From contig JAJYNM010000028.1 in NCBI GenBank assembly GCA_021786335.1, forward strand, positions 1 to 25,461: a DNA stretch of 25,461 bases, read 5' to 3'. The stretch's first letter is position 1; the number at the start of each line of letters is the position of its first letter. Below the pieces are notes generated by a model. It ran no database searches, was not told where the DNA came from, and saw only the letters and a list, made by a program, of their open reading frames with translations. This document shows, piece by piece, positions 6,205 to 12,628 of this stretch. Source of the DNA: an archaeon. Lineage in GTDB: Archaea > Thermoproteota > Nitrososphaeria > Nitrososphaerales > UBA183. The translations under genes and the position numbers were made by a program.

Positions 6205-8696
6205 GCGGCCGTCTTCGCGGCCGACAGTTTCACCTCCCGCCGGAGCCCTTCCACCTCCCCTCTGAGCCTTTCCAGCTCCTCAGAGGCTCCGGCCGACGCG
6301 GCAATCCCATGGTACAGTTCCAGCGCCTTCCTCCTGAGCCCGGCTCGCAGATCAGACCTTGAGACCTCTCTCAGCGCGTCGAGGAGCCTCCTGTCTTGCA
6401 TCTGCATGACCACAGTCGTGAGGAGTATCTGCCTGACCCTGTACTCCTTGTCGTGGAGGAGGATCTCCTTGATGATGGGGAACTCGTCGTCGAAGATAGT
6501 ACCTCTCTCCTTGATCGCCTTCAAGGCGCCTATCCTCACCCTGGTCGGTCGACCGTACGCCAGGGATTCCTTCACGACCCCCTTCGCCTCCTTGTCCTTC
6601 AGCTTCCCCATGGCAGCCACGCACGCCTCGGCCAGCGTGTCGTTGGGGGTGCCGACTTTCATTGCCTCCTTCAGGTGCGGTAGCGCTCCCTCCGGCCATG
6701 ACTTCGCCAGGCTTAGGGCAGCCTCACACCTCACATAAGGGCTCTCGTCCTCCTTCAGTGCCTTGAGGAGGACCCCCCTCGCCCTCTCGTCCTCGAAGTT
6801 CCCTAGGGCGGCGGCGAGGCCCCTCCTTGTGTGCCTCTCCTTGGGGACCCCTACGCCGAGGAGCGCCGCCAGCGCACCGTCCGTGCCTATCTCACCCAGC
6901 GCCCTGAGGGCGGAGGCTCTTACGTGCCAGAACTGCTCTCTGGCCGCAGCCTTCGCCAACCCTCCGACCGCAGAGGGGTCCTTCATCTCGCCGAGCTGCT
7001 TGGCCGCCTGGGCCCGGCTCAGGGATTCCTCGCTCTGTTCGAGCTGGTTTAGCAACATCCAGACTGTCTTGTCGAACTTCACCCTCTTCAGGAGCCACCC
7101 CCTGGGGTCGAACTCCACGACGGACGGCTTCGATGGCAGCCGGAAGGTGAACGCCTGGTCGGCCGAGTCCAGAAACACGCGGTGGCTCTCCCTCTTCCCT
7201 CCTAGATAGAAGACCACCTCGCAGGGGAGCTTGAACACCGGTGTCCCGCCATCAGTCTTCTGTGTCTGCCTCACCCTGAGGGTAGCTGCCGAAGTGGCGT
7301 CGTCCCAGTTGTATGTGACGTCGAACTCAGGATGACCTGGCTTGTAGAAAGCCTGCTCGAAGAACTCCTCCAGCTGCATCCCGCTGGCCTTCTCCATGGC
7401 ACGCCTGAGGTCGACGGTCTCCGCGGTGGAGGCCGCATGTGTCTTCAGGTAGAGCGAGATACCACGGAAGAACGCGCCGTCCCCTACTATGAACCTGAGC
7501 TCGTGGAGCCTATATGCCCCCTTGGGGTAGAGGTGGCTGTCGAAAAGGTCGTCTGGCCAGACATATTCCCTTTCCACTATGGGCCTCCTGTACTCCTTCT
7601 CGTCCTCCTCGAAGTAGTCTTGCGCCCTGTGGTCAAGGTGCCAGATCATCTCGTCGGTCCCCCGGGTCTTCTCTAGGTAGAGCTCCTGGAAATAGGAGGC
7701 GAAGCCTTCGTTCAGCCAAGCGTGGGGCCAGTCGGCGCAGGTGACGTAGTCGCCGAACCACTGGTGGGCAAGCTCGTGCGAGACGAGGTCTACGGGCCTC
7801 TGGGCCACGTTGGCGTAGCTCACCGAGAAGTCCTCTTCGGAAGCGGCGTCGGGGAAGTAGTTGTCTGCCAGGGTCGTGGCGTTGAGGTTCTCCTCGCCCC
7901 CAGCGACGAAGTCCTGCACAGCAGTCTGGTCGTATTTGAGGTAGGGGTACTTGACCCCGGTCATGTCTTCGAACACCTCGATTATCCTCGGCGTCTCCCC
8001 GAAGTATCTGAGCGCGTCTTCCCTCTTGGACTCGGGGAAGTTGTAGTTCAGGGGCACTCCGCGCGCCTCCTGGGTGATCACCCCGAATCTCCCTGCGACG
8101 AAGGACGCCAGATAGCAGGAGTGGGGGATCTCCTCAAGCCAGTGGAACGTAGCCCTGCCCCCTTCGACCTTCGACGACAGCAGCTTCCCGTTCGATATCA
8201 CCCTGAAGTCTTTTGGGACGGTCAGCACCAGCTCGCTGCTCGACTTGTCCCCCGGGTGGTCGTGGCAGGGGAACCAGTAACGCGACTCCTCGGGCTCTGT
8301 GTGGGTCCAGGCCTGGACCTCCTTCTCAGGGTGCTCCTTGTCGGGGCCCGTGAAGTACACCCCGATCTTGGGGGACGCCGCGTACTCCACCCTTATCTCT
8401 CTCTTCCCCTTGCCTGCAGGGAGCGGCACCTCTAGCGTGGTCCCATCGTACTCGTAGGGAGCCTCTTTCCCGTCCACTCGGACCTCAGCCACCTCCAGGC
8501 CACAGGCGTCCAGCCGGGCAGACCTCAGCTCCTCCTTGATGGGCTCTATCTGCAGGGTGCACGACCCCGCGATCCTCTTCTTCGCGAAGTCGACCGCGAG
8601 CTCTATCTTGGTGTGTGCGGTATGGAACTCAAGGGGCGGGGGGTAGTGCGGCCTCGACTCCGGCAGTTTGAATGACCTGTGCGCCTCTGATGACAT
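6201..8696 (-). CDS. M1-family zinc aminopeptidase with C-terminal HEAT-repeat domain
   Basis: 831 residues. The N-terminal beta domain covers about 1-220. The catalytic part has GGEEN at 266-270 in place of GxMEN (Met to Glu), zinc motif HELAHQWFGD with His307 and His311, third ligand Glu330 in WLNEGFASYF, and a likely catalytic Tyr390 in SHLYPKGAY. After about residue 555 it runs into HEAT-like helical pairs (RAQAAKQLGEMKDPSA, HVRASALRALGEIGT, SPYVRCEAALSLAKS and others), and it ends in a short coiled coil (LERLRGEVEGLRREVKL). It should remove N-terminal residues from peptides. There is no signal peptide, so it is probably cytoplasmic, downstream of peptide import or the proteasome. A strong Shine-Dalgarno (GAGGAGG, complement of 8704-8710) precedes ATG 8696. 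It is convergent with the HPF-like gene, sharing CTAG. Confidence 0.93.
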   Translation of the reverse strand: MSSEAHRSFKLPESRPHYPPPLEFHTAHTKIELAVDFAKKRIAGSCTLQIEPIKEELRSARLDACGLEVAEVRVDGKEAPYEYDGTTLEVPLPAGKGKREIRVEYAASPKIGVYFTGPDKEHPEKEVQAWTHTEPEESRYWFPCHDHPGDKSSSELVLTVPKDFRVISNGKLLSSKVEGGRATFHWLEEIPHSCYLASFVAGRFGVITQEARGVPLNYNFPESKREDALRYFGETPRIIEVFEDMTGVKYPYLKYDQTAVQDFVAGGEENLNATTLADNYFPDAASEEDFSVSYANVAQRPVDLVSHELAHQWFGDYVTCADWPHAWLNEGFASYFQELYLEKTRGTDEMIWHLDHRAQDYFEEDEKEYRRPIVEREYVWPDDLFDSHLYPKGAYRLHELRFIVGDGAFFRGISLYLKTHAASTAETVDLRRAMEKASGMQLEEFFEQAFYKPGHPEFDVTYNWDDATSAATLRVRQTQKTDGGTPVFKLPCEVVFYLGGKRESHRVFLDSADQAFTFRLPSKPSVVEFDPRGWLLKRVKFDKTVWMLLNQLEQSEESLSRAQAAKQLGEMKDPSAVGGLAKAAAREQFWHVRASALRALGEIGTDGALAALLGVGVPKERHTRRGLAAALGNFEDERARGVLLKALKEDESPYVRCEAALSLAKSWPEGALPHLKEAMKVGTPNDTLAEACVAAMGKLKDKEAKGVVKESLAYGRPTRVRIGALKAIKERGTIFDDEFPIIKEILLHDKEYRVRQILLTTVVMQMQDRRLLDALREVSRSDLRAGLRRKALELYHGIAASAGASEELERLRGEVEGLRREVKLSAAKTAA

Positions 8697-8780
8697 GGGC
8701 TTTCCTCCTCAACCACGTTTCAAAAGACTTTCGAGGAGCCCTGGCCCTTCGTTTGCGTGCCGTTTGCACTGGATATTCTG

Positions 8781-8787
8781 AAATAAC
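8781..8787 (+). promoter_or_regulatory. candidate TATA box for the 122-residue membrane protein
   Basis: AAATAAC is centred 24 bp before ATG 8808, consistent with a leaderless or nearly leaderless transcript. A GGAGG also lies just before the start. Confidence 0.4.
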
Positions 8788-8807
8788 CGGGAACGCGGAG
8801 GCGGACT

Positions 8808-9176
8808 ATGAGCGCTCTGTCGAGGGCAATTCAGGGTGCAATCATCTTCGCGACCCTCTTCGGCGTCCCATTCCTCTACGAGGTCCGCCCGGTGCTCCCG
8901 GCGGATATCTTTTATTCGGTTGCCTTAGGGGAGGTTCTCTTCGTCGTCGACAGCGCCCTCACCTTCGTCCGGCCGAGGGATTCCTACTACCTTGGGCTCG
9001 TCCTCGCAGCCGTCGCCTTCGTCGCCACCATCTCGCAGCCCGCCCACTATCAGCTCGTGGCGAGCGGAGACCTGGCCGCGACTGCCACCTTGCTGGTCGG
9101 GCTCGCCACCGAGGTGCTGATCATCGTCCTCGTGGGCTGGTATGCCTTCTCAAGCGGGCGAGCCCGCGCGGGCTGA
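8808..9176 (+). CDS. 122-residue polytopic membrane protein, unknown function
   Basis: I recognise no family. Four hydrophobic segments are visible at about residues 8-25, 32-53, 60-78 and 87-114, separated by short loops (RPVLPAD, RPRDSYY, QPAHYQLVASGD). The C-terminus is basic (SSGRARAG). This is the profile of a small four-helix membrane protein. ATG 8808 is supported by a GGAGG about 6 nt upstream and a TATA-like box at 8781-8787. It is transcribed divergently from the M1 aminopeptidase, with 111 bp between the two starts, and converges on the PurD-like gene with a 17-bp gap. The codon bias (G/C at third positions) matches neighbouring genes, which supports coding. Confidence 0.75.
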   Translation: MSALSRAIQGAIIFATLFGVPFLYEVRPVLPADIFYSVALGEVLFVVDSALTFVRPRDSYYLGLVLAAVAFVATISQPAHYQLVASGDLAATATLLVGLATEVLIIVLVGWYAFSSGRARAG

Positions 9177-9193
9177 CGGTGGAGCCGGCTCCC

Positions 9194-10465
9194 CTAGATG
9201 TATCCCCAGCTGATGAGCAGGTCGCTCTCGCGGGCCCATCGCTGGCCTATGTCGTTCCGATAGAACATGTTGGGGATCATCACGTTCTTCACGTTCTGAT
9301 ACGCCCTATCGATGGCGTCGGCCATCGTGGCCCCGGCACCGGTGACGACCAGGGCGTAGCCTGAGTTCCCTGCGATGCGCCAGTCCCCTCCCTCCTGTTT
9401 CACCTCGCCTATGTGCACGCCGTCGAGGGCCTGGCGCCTGAAGAGGATGGTCGCCCCCTCTGAGTACTTCCTGAATGCCTTCTCGTCCTCGAAGGGCCAG
9501 GGGGGGATCGCGACGACGACGCCCACCTGGTACCCCTTCTTCGCCTTCAGCTGCGCCTCGTTGCCGTGGGCCAGGTCGTAGAGGAACTGGCCCCATTCGC
9601 TGGTAATCCCTTCCATCTGTATACTGATCATCGGGTAGCCAAATCTAGGCGTCCACTCGAGGGGCCAGATCCCCTTCCCGTTCACTATGCAGTTGATGTC
9701 TATGTACCCTACGAACTTGCTGGCAGCTAACTTTTCCCTCGTCTTGGCCAGGGTGCGTTCGAAGATAGGGCTGTCCTTGGTCCAATAGCAGAAGTTACCC
9801 ATCTCCCCGGTGCTGGGGCCCAGCTCCCCTGGGAACAGCCTCTTGTGTTCGAAGTTCACGCAGACCGGCATCACGAAGTCTTTACCGTTGAAGAAAGCCC
9901 CCACCGCGACCTCCACCCCCTCGGCGTACTTCTGGAGCTGGAACTCCTTGATCTTCTTGGACCACGTCGCTTTGTAGTGCTCTAGGACCTGGAGTATGTC
10001 CTTGCCGTCCGCCTCCTGGCCGATGAATAGGAGCTCCTTCTCGCTCTGCGCCTTCCCACTGGGCTTCAGGACGTACCTGTCAGGATTCCTCCTCACGAAC
10101 TCTGTCGCCTCATCGAAGGAGGTGAAGTTCCAGCTTGGGAGGACGTCCACTCCCACCGAGTTCAGCTCCGACTGGCCGAACTCTCTGTCCAGCTCGAGCT
10201 TGTCTGTGTAGGGGTTCCCTCCGACGACGAACTTCCCCTCGCCGCGGAGCTGCTCTGCCTTGGCTCCGGTCCCCACGTCGTCGAAGACGATGACGTCTGT
10301 CCAGTCCTTGAGCGAGTCCCACTCATCCACCTTGTCGAAGAAACCCAGCCCGACGTCCTTCTCCCCCTGGCCGTGGCAGTACATCTTGACTTCGTGTCCC
10401 TCCTTCTTCAGCTGCCATGCAAGGTCAGCCGACAGGCTTTCTTCGGTAACGAAGAGAAATTTCAT
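9194..10465 (-). CDS. PurD-like ATP-grasp ligase (phosphoribosylamine-glycine ligase family)
   Basis: 423 residues, near PurD length (about 420-430). The ATP-grasp core shows RYVLKPSGK (ATP-binding Lys region), VEVAVGAFFNG, the glycine-rich LGPSTGEMGNFCYW where PurD has GPNTGGMG, and PLEWTPRFGYP where PurD has an EINxRFGDPE-like motif. The C-terminus MADAIDRAYQNVKNVM...FYRNDIGQRW closely follows the PurD C-terminal domain. The N-domain lacks the GxGGREHAL loop that defines genuine PurD (it has VTEESLSADLAWQL). It could therefore be a divergent GAR synthetase or a paralogue joining an amine and a carboxylate in another pathway. It stands alone, with no pur genes beside it. The probable promoter is an AT-rich stretch at 10492-10500. 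The start ATG 10465 is clear. Confidence 0.75.
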   Translation of the reverse strand: MKFLFVTEESLSADLAWQLKKEGHEVKMYCHGQGEKDVGLGFFDKVDEWDSLKDWTDVIVFDDVGTGAKAEQLRGEGKFVVGGNPYTDKLELDREFGQSELNSVGVDVLPSWNFTSFDEATEFVRRNPDRYVLKPSGKAQSEKELLFIGQEADGKDILQVLEHYKATWSKKIKEFQLQKYAEGVEVAVGAFFNGKDFVMPVCVNFEHKRLFPGELGPSTGEMGNFCYWTKDSPIFERTLAKTREKLAASKFVGYIDINCIVNGKGIWPLEWTPRFGYPMISIQMEGITSEWGQFLYDLAHGNEAQLKAKKGYQVGVVVAIPPWPFEDEKAFRKYSEGATILFRRQALDGVHIGEVKQEGGDWRIAGNSGYALVVTGAGATMADAIDRAYQNVKNVMIPNMFYRNDIGQRWARESDLLISWGYI

Positions 10466-10491
10466 CAGGTAAAGTTCCGAGTTTATTGCTC

Positions 10492-10500
10492 GTTAATATC
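10492..10500 (-). promoter_or_regulatory. candidate TATA box for the PurD-like gene
   Basis: Read on the minus strand, GATATTAAC is centred about 31 bp before ATG 10465. It is the most A/T-rich stretch in the area together with CAATAAAC just downstream. This suggests a very short leader. Confidence 0.4.
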
Positions 10501-11140
10501 TGTTGGCCGGCGCCCACTTGGTTTTGGCCGGGCTCGGGGGAGGGCGTCCGGAAAGCGGACGCGGGAATGACTCGCGGGATAACCTCCTGCCCGCGCAACC
10601 GCTGTCTAAGCGTGGCCCATCAGTCGACGCAGAAAACCGCTGGGACAGACAGACGGCTGCGCCATCGGAACCGCGAGCGGCCCAACCAAGGCGAAGGTGC
10701 CGGAATGAACCAATGCGGATTCCCAGCTTCTCGGCGATTCGCTTCCTGACCAGCCTCACGGCTCGGCGATCCTGCGTAGACCGATAGAACGATGGTCTCA
10801 GCTGGTGCATCTGCGTGCTCGCAGGAGCACGGCCTCACTCAAGACGGCCGAAGGCGCAGCGATGCGTCGGCCTGCGACAGACCAATGATCTATCGCAGCC
10901 TGCCCGCGGTCTCTTCACCGTGCTCAAAGGCTCTGGGATTGAGCGCCTACTTTGGGCGCGTCATCTCTTCGATGAACACCCCCTGCTACTTGTCTAACTC
11001 TTCTTCCGCCTCGCGAAATCAGCTGCGAGAGTCGGGTCCACGAAAGCCTGTTATCGCAGGTGGCCGATCGGAGAAGCTCGTCTTCCCGACTCGAACGTGG
11101 CAAGGGTGTCATCCCGTCCGCGTCTCTGACGGGCCCTGTG
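10501..11140. other. gene-free 0.6 kb interval with several perfect hairpins
   Basis: No convincing protein gene on either strand: the open frames here have arginine- and serine-rich compositions typical of chance frames, and short coding-like bits on the minus strand are broken by stops. The interval contains perfect inverted repeats: GCGTCCG/CGGACGC (10544-10550, 10556-10562; 5-nt loop), CGCGGG/CCCGCG (10573-10578, 10590-10595), CGTGCTC/GAGCACG (10814-10820, 10825-10831; 4-nt loop), GGCCGA/TCGGCC (10846-10851, 10867-10872) and GAGTCGGG/CCCGACTC (11029-11036, 11085-11092). It separates two divergently transcribed genes. It could encode a structured RNA or be the remains of a decayed gene. 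I found no conserved RNase P, SRP or tRNA signature. Confidence 0.5.
11029..11092. other. 64-nt nested stem-loop, possible structured RNA element
   Basis: An outer 8-bp stem (GAGTCGGG with CCCGACTC) closes a 48-nt interior that itself pairs CCA(11038-11040)/TGG(11061-11063) and CCTG(11047-11050)/CAGG(11057-11060). The structure ends about 55 bp before the TATA box of the aminotransferase gene. The transcribed strand is unknown. It does not have a tRNA T-loop. Confidence 0.3.
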
Positions 11141-11146
11141 AACGGA

Positions 11147-11152
11147 GATATA
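11147..11152 (+). promoter_or_regulatory. TATA box of the aminotransferase gene
   Basis: GATATA is centred 27 bp before ATG 11177. There is no Shine-Dalgarno in the last 12 nt, so the transcript should begin at or within a few bases of the start codon. Confidence 0.6.
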
Positions 11153-11176
11153 GGGTGACACAAGCCACGGCCCTCC

Positions 11177-12310
11177 ATGGCCGCAGCGGAGGACCGGGTG
11201 GATGACATAGGAGGGCCTATCAACATGTGGGTCGCCGACCCATACTTCAAGACGGACGAAAGGATCATCGAGGCCTTCAACTACGCGGTGGTCAACGGCT
11301 GCACCCACTACTTCCCAGCTCCCGGGTTCGACGGGCACGTCCTACAGAAAGCGATCGCCCGATACTACCTAGAAGACTTGGCCGTCCAGGTCGACCCTCT
11401 GAGCGAAGTGTGTCCCACGCATGGCGCCCAGGAGGCGCTGTCGCTCGCGGTCCAGGCTGGCACCAGGCCAGGCGACGAGATAGTCGTCCCCGAACCCACT
11501 TACAGCGCCTTCATAGAGAAGCTGGAGACGTTTGGTGTGAGGCCGGCGTTCGTCCCCCTCGCAGAAGGGGAGCATTGGAGATTGGACGTCGACGCCGTCA
11601 AGTCCGCGATGTCAGAGAAGACCAAGATGATCTACATCTGCAACCCCAACAACCCGACAGGGACAGCATGCAGCCGGGGAGAGCTCGACGCCGTCTCGGA
11701 GCTACTGAAGGAGCACGAACGAGTCTCGCTGCTGCTCGACGAGTGCTACGCGCGGATTCTTTACGACGGGTCCACCCACCACACCCTCCTTGGCGACAGG
11801 GACCTCCTCGACCAGTTGTACATCGTCGACAGCTTCTCAAAGACCTACGCCATGACCGGGTGGCGCCTGGGGTACCTGGTCACCGGGAAGAGGAACGCCG
11901 ACAGGGTCAAACGACTCTCGGAGGAATACAACGGCGGGGTCAGCTACGCCGTACAGTACGCGGGGGCCGCGGCGCTGACCAGGTGCTCCGAGTCCGTGCG
12001 GTCCATGGTGGCCGAGCTAGACAGGAGGAGGCTGGCCATGGTGGACGCCCTCGCCGAGGTGAAGGACGGCTCCTTCGAGCCCCCCACTGCGGGGTTCGAG
12101 GTCTTCGTCGATGTCTCTGCCTACTCTACGGACTCGGTTCGACTCGCGTCTGAGCTAGAGAAGATCGCGGGGGTCAAGACCATGCCCGGAGTCAGGTACG
12201 GGCCAAGCGGCGAAGGGCACCTCCGGCTTGTGTTCTGCGCCGAGGGCGTGCCGAGGGTCAGAGAGGGGGTCTCCCGGATAGCCAGGTACCTGCAGGGGAA
12301 CCGCGGGTGA
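11177..12310 (+). CDS. class I/II PLP-dependent aminotransferase (fold type I)
   Basis: 377 residues. The PLP site is complete: CNPNNPTGT at 155-163 (Asn159-type contact), LLDECYARI with Asp188 and Tyr191, and DSFSKTYAMTGWRLGY with the Schiff-base Lys222 and phosphate-binding Arg230. A C-terminal HLRLVFC segment provides the usual Arg for the substrate alpha-carboxylate. It transfers an amino group between an amino acid and a 2-oxo acid in the cytoplasm. Aspartate/aromatic-type or alanine-type specificity is possible and cannot be fixed by eye. The start is ATG 11177, set by a TATA box 27 bp upstream. The N-terminus (MWVADPYF, preceded by MAAAEDRVDDIGGPIN) is slightly shorter than in many relatives. 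It stands alone but precedes a peptide importer, fitting amino-acid catabolism. Confidence 0.9.
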   Translation: MAAAEDRVDDIGGPINMWVADPYFKTDERIIEAFNYAVVNGCTHYFPAPGFDGHVLQKAIARYYLEDLAVQVDPLSEVCPTHGAQEALSLAVQAGTRPGDEIVVPEPTYSAFIEKLETFGVRPAFVPLAEGEHWRLDVDAVKSAMSEKTKMIYICNPNNPTGTACSRGELDAVSELLKEHERVSLLLDECYARILYDGSTHHTLLGDRDLLDQLYIVDSFSKTYAMTGWRLGYLVTGKRNADRVKRLSEEYNGGVSYAVQYAGAAALTRCSESVRSMVAELDRRRLAMVDALAEVKDGSFEPPTAGFEVFVDVSAYSTDSVRLASELEKIAGVKTMPGVRYGPSGEGHLRLVFCAEGVPRVREGVSRIARYLQGNRG

Positions 12311-12576
12311 CTGGCCGTCGGAAAAGCCGTGTGCGGAACCAGCCAGTGGGTGCGGCACTAGAGTTTCATCTGGGGACGGCGGGCAGGCTGCATGGACGAA
12401 CCGAGGGGGTCGGATTTAGTAGAGCGCGTTAAAGGCAGGGCAGGCGGCTCGGGGACGCGAAGGCAGCTCGAAGTACTGTGGCCCAAGGACCTCCAGAGGT
12501 CCGGGAGCTTTGTCCCTTGCTAACGGTGTGGCATCGTCCTTGGGGCCCCAATTCAGGGCTCGCAGAGGTCAAGCCA
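12311..12576. other. intergenic region with a perfect 7-bp hairpin
   Basis: No gene is visible. GGACCTC-CA-GAGGTCC at 12487-12502 forms a perfect hairpin with an extremely tight 2-nt spacer, so it may serve as a DNA palindrome rather than an RNA hairpin. GGGGCCCC at 12542-12549 is an 8-bp palindrome. The region holds the end of the aminotransferase transcript and the upstream regulatory region of the peptide importer. Confidence 0.45.
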
Positions 12577-12592
12577 TGTACAAAAACGTACA
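12577..12592 (+). promoter_or_regulatory. candidate operator, inverted repeat TGTAC-N6-GTACA
   Basis: TGTAC (12577-12581) and GTACA (12588-12592) are perfect inverted arms around AAAAAC. The site lies about 13 bp upstream of the TATA box of the importer operon, where an archaeal activator or a repressor blocking TFB would bind. Confidence 0.45.
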
Positions 12593-12604
12593 CGTTAAGT
12601 TTGC

Positions 12605-12610
12605 TTATAT
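12605..12610 (+). promoter_or_regulatory. TATA box of the peptide importer operon
   Basis: TTATAT within GCTTATATC is preceded by a TTAAG stretch that could be a BRE. It is centred about 22 bp before ATG 12629. This favours that ATG over an in-frame GTG at 12617, which would lie only 10 bp away. Confidence 0.6.
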
Positions 12611-12628
12611 CTTGCCGTGCCCGCACAC

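Noticed and set aside
10493..10810. 105-codon minus-strand frame with RRAVRLVRKRIAEKLGIRIG
   Set aside because: One stretch looks helical, but the rest is Arg/Ser/Pro-rich chance sequence, it crosses two perfect hairpins, and there is no promoter or ribosome site before its ATG.
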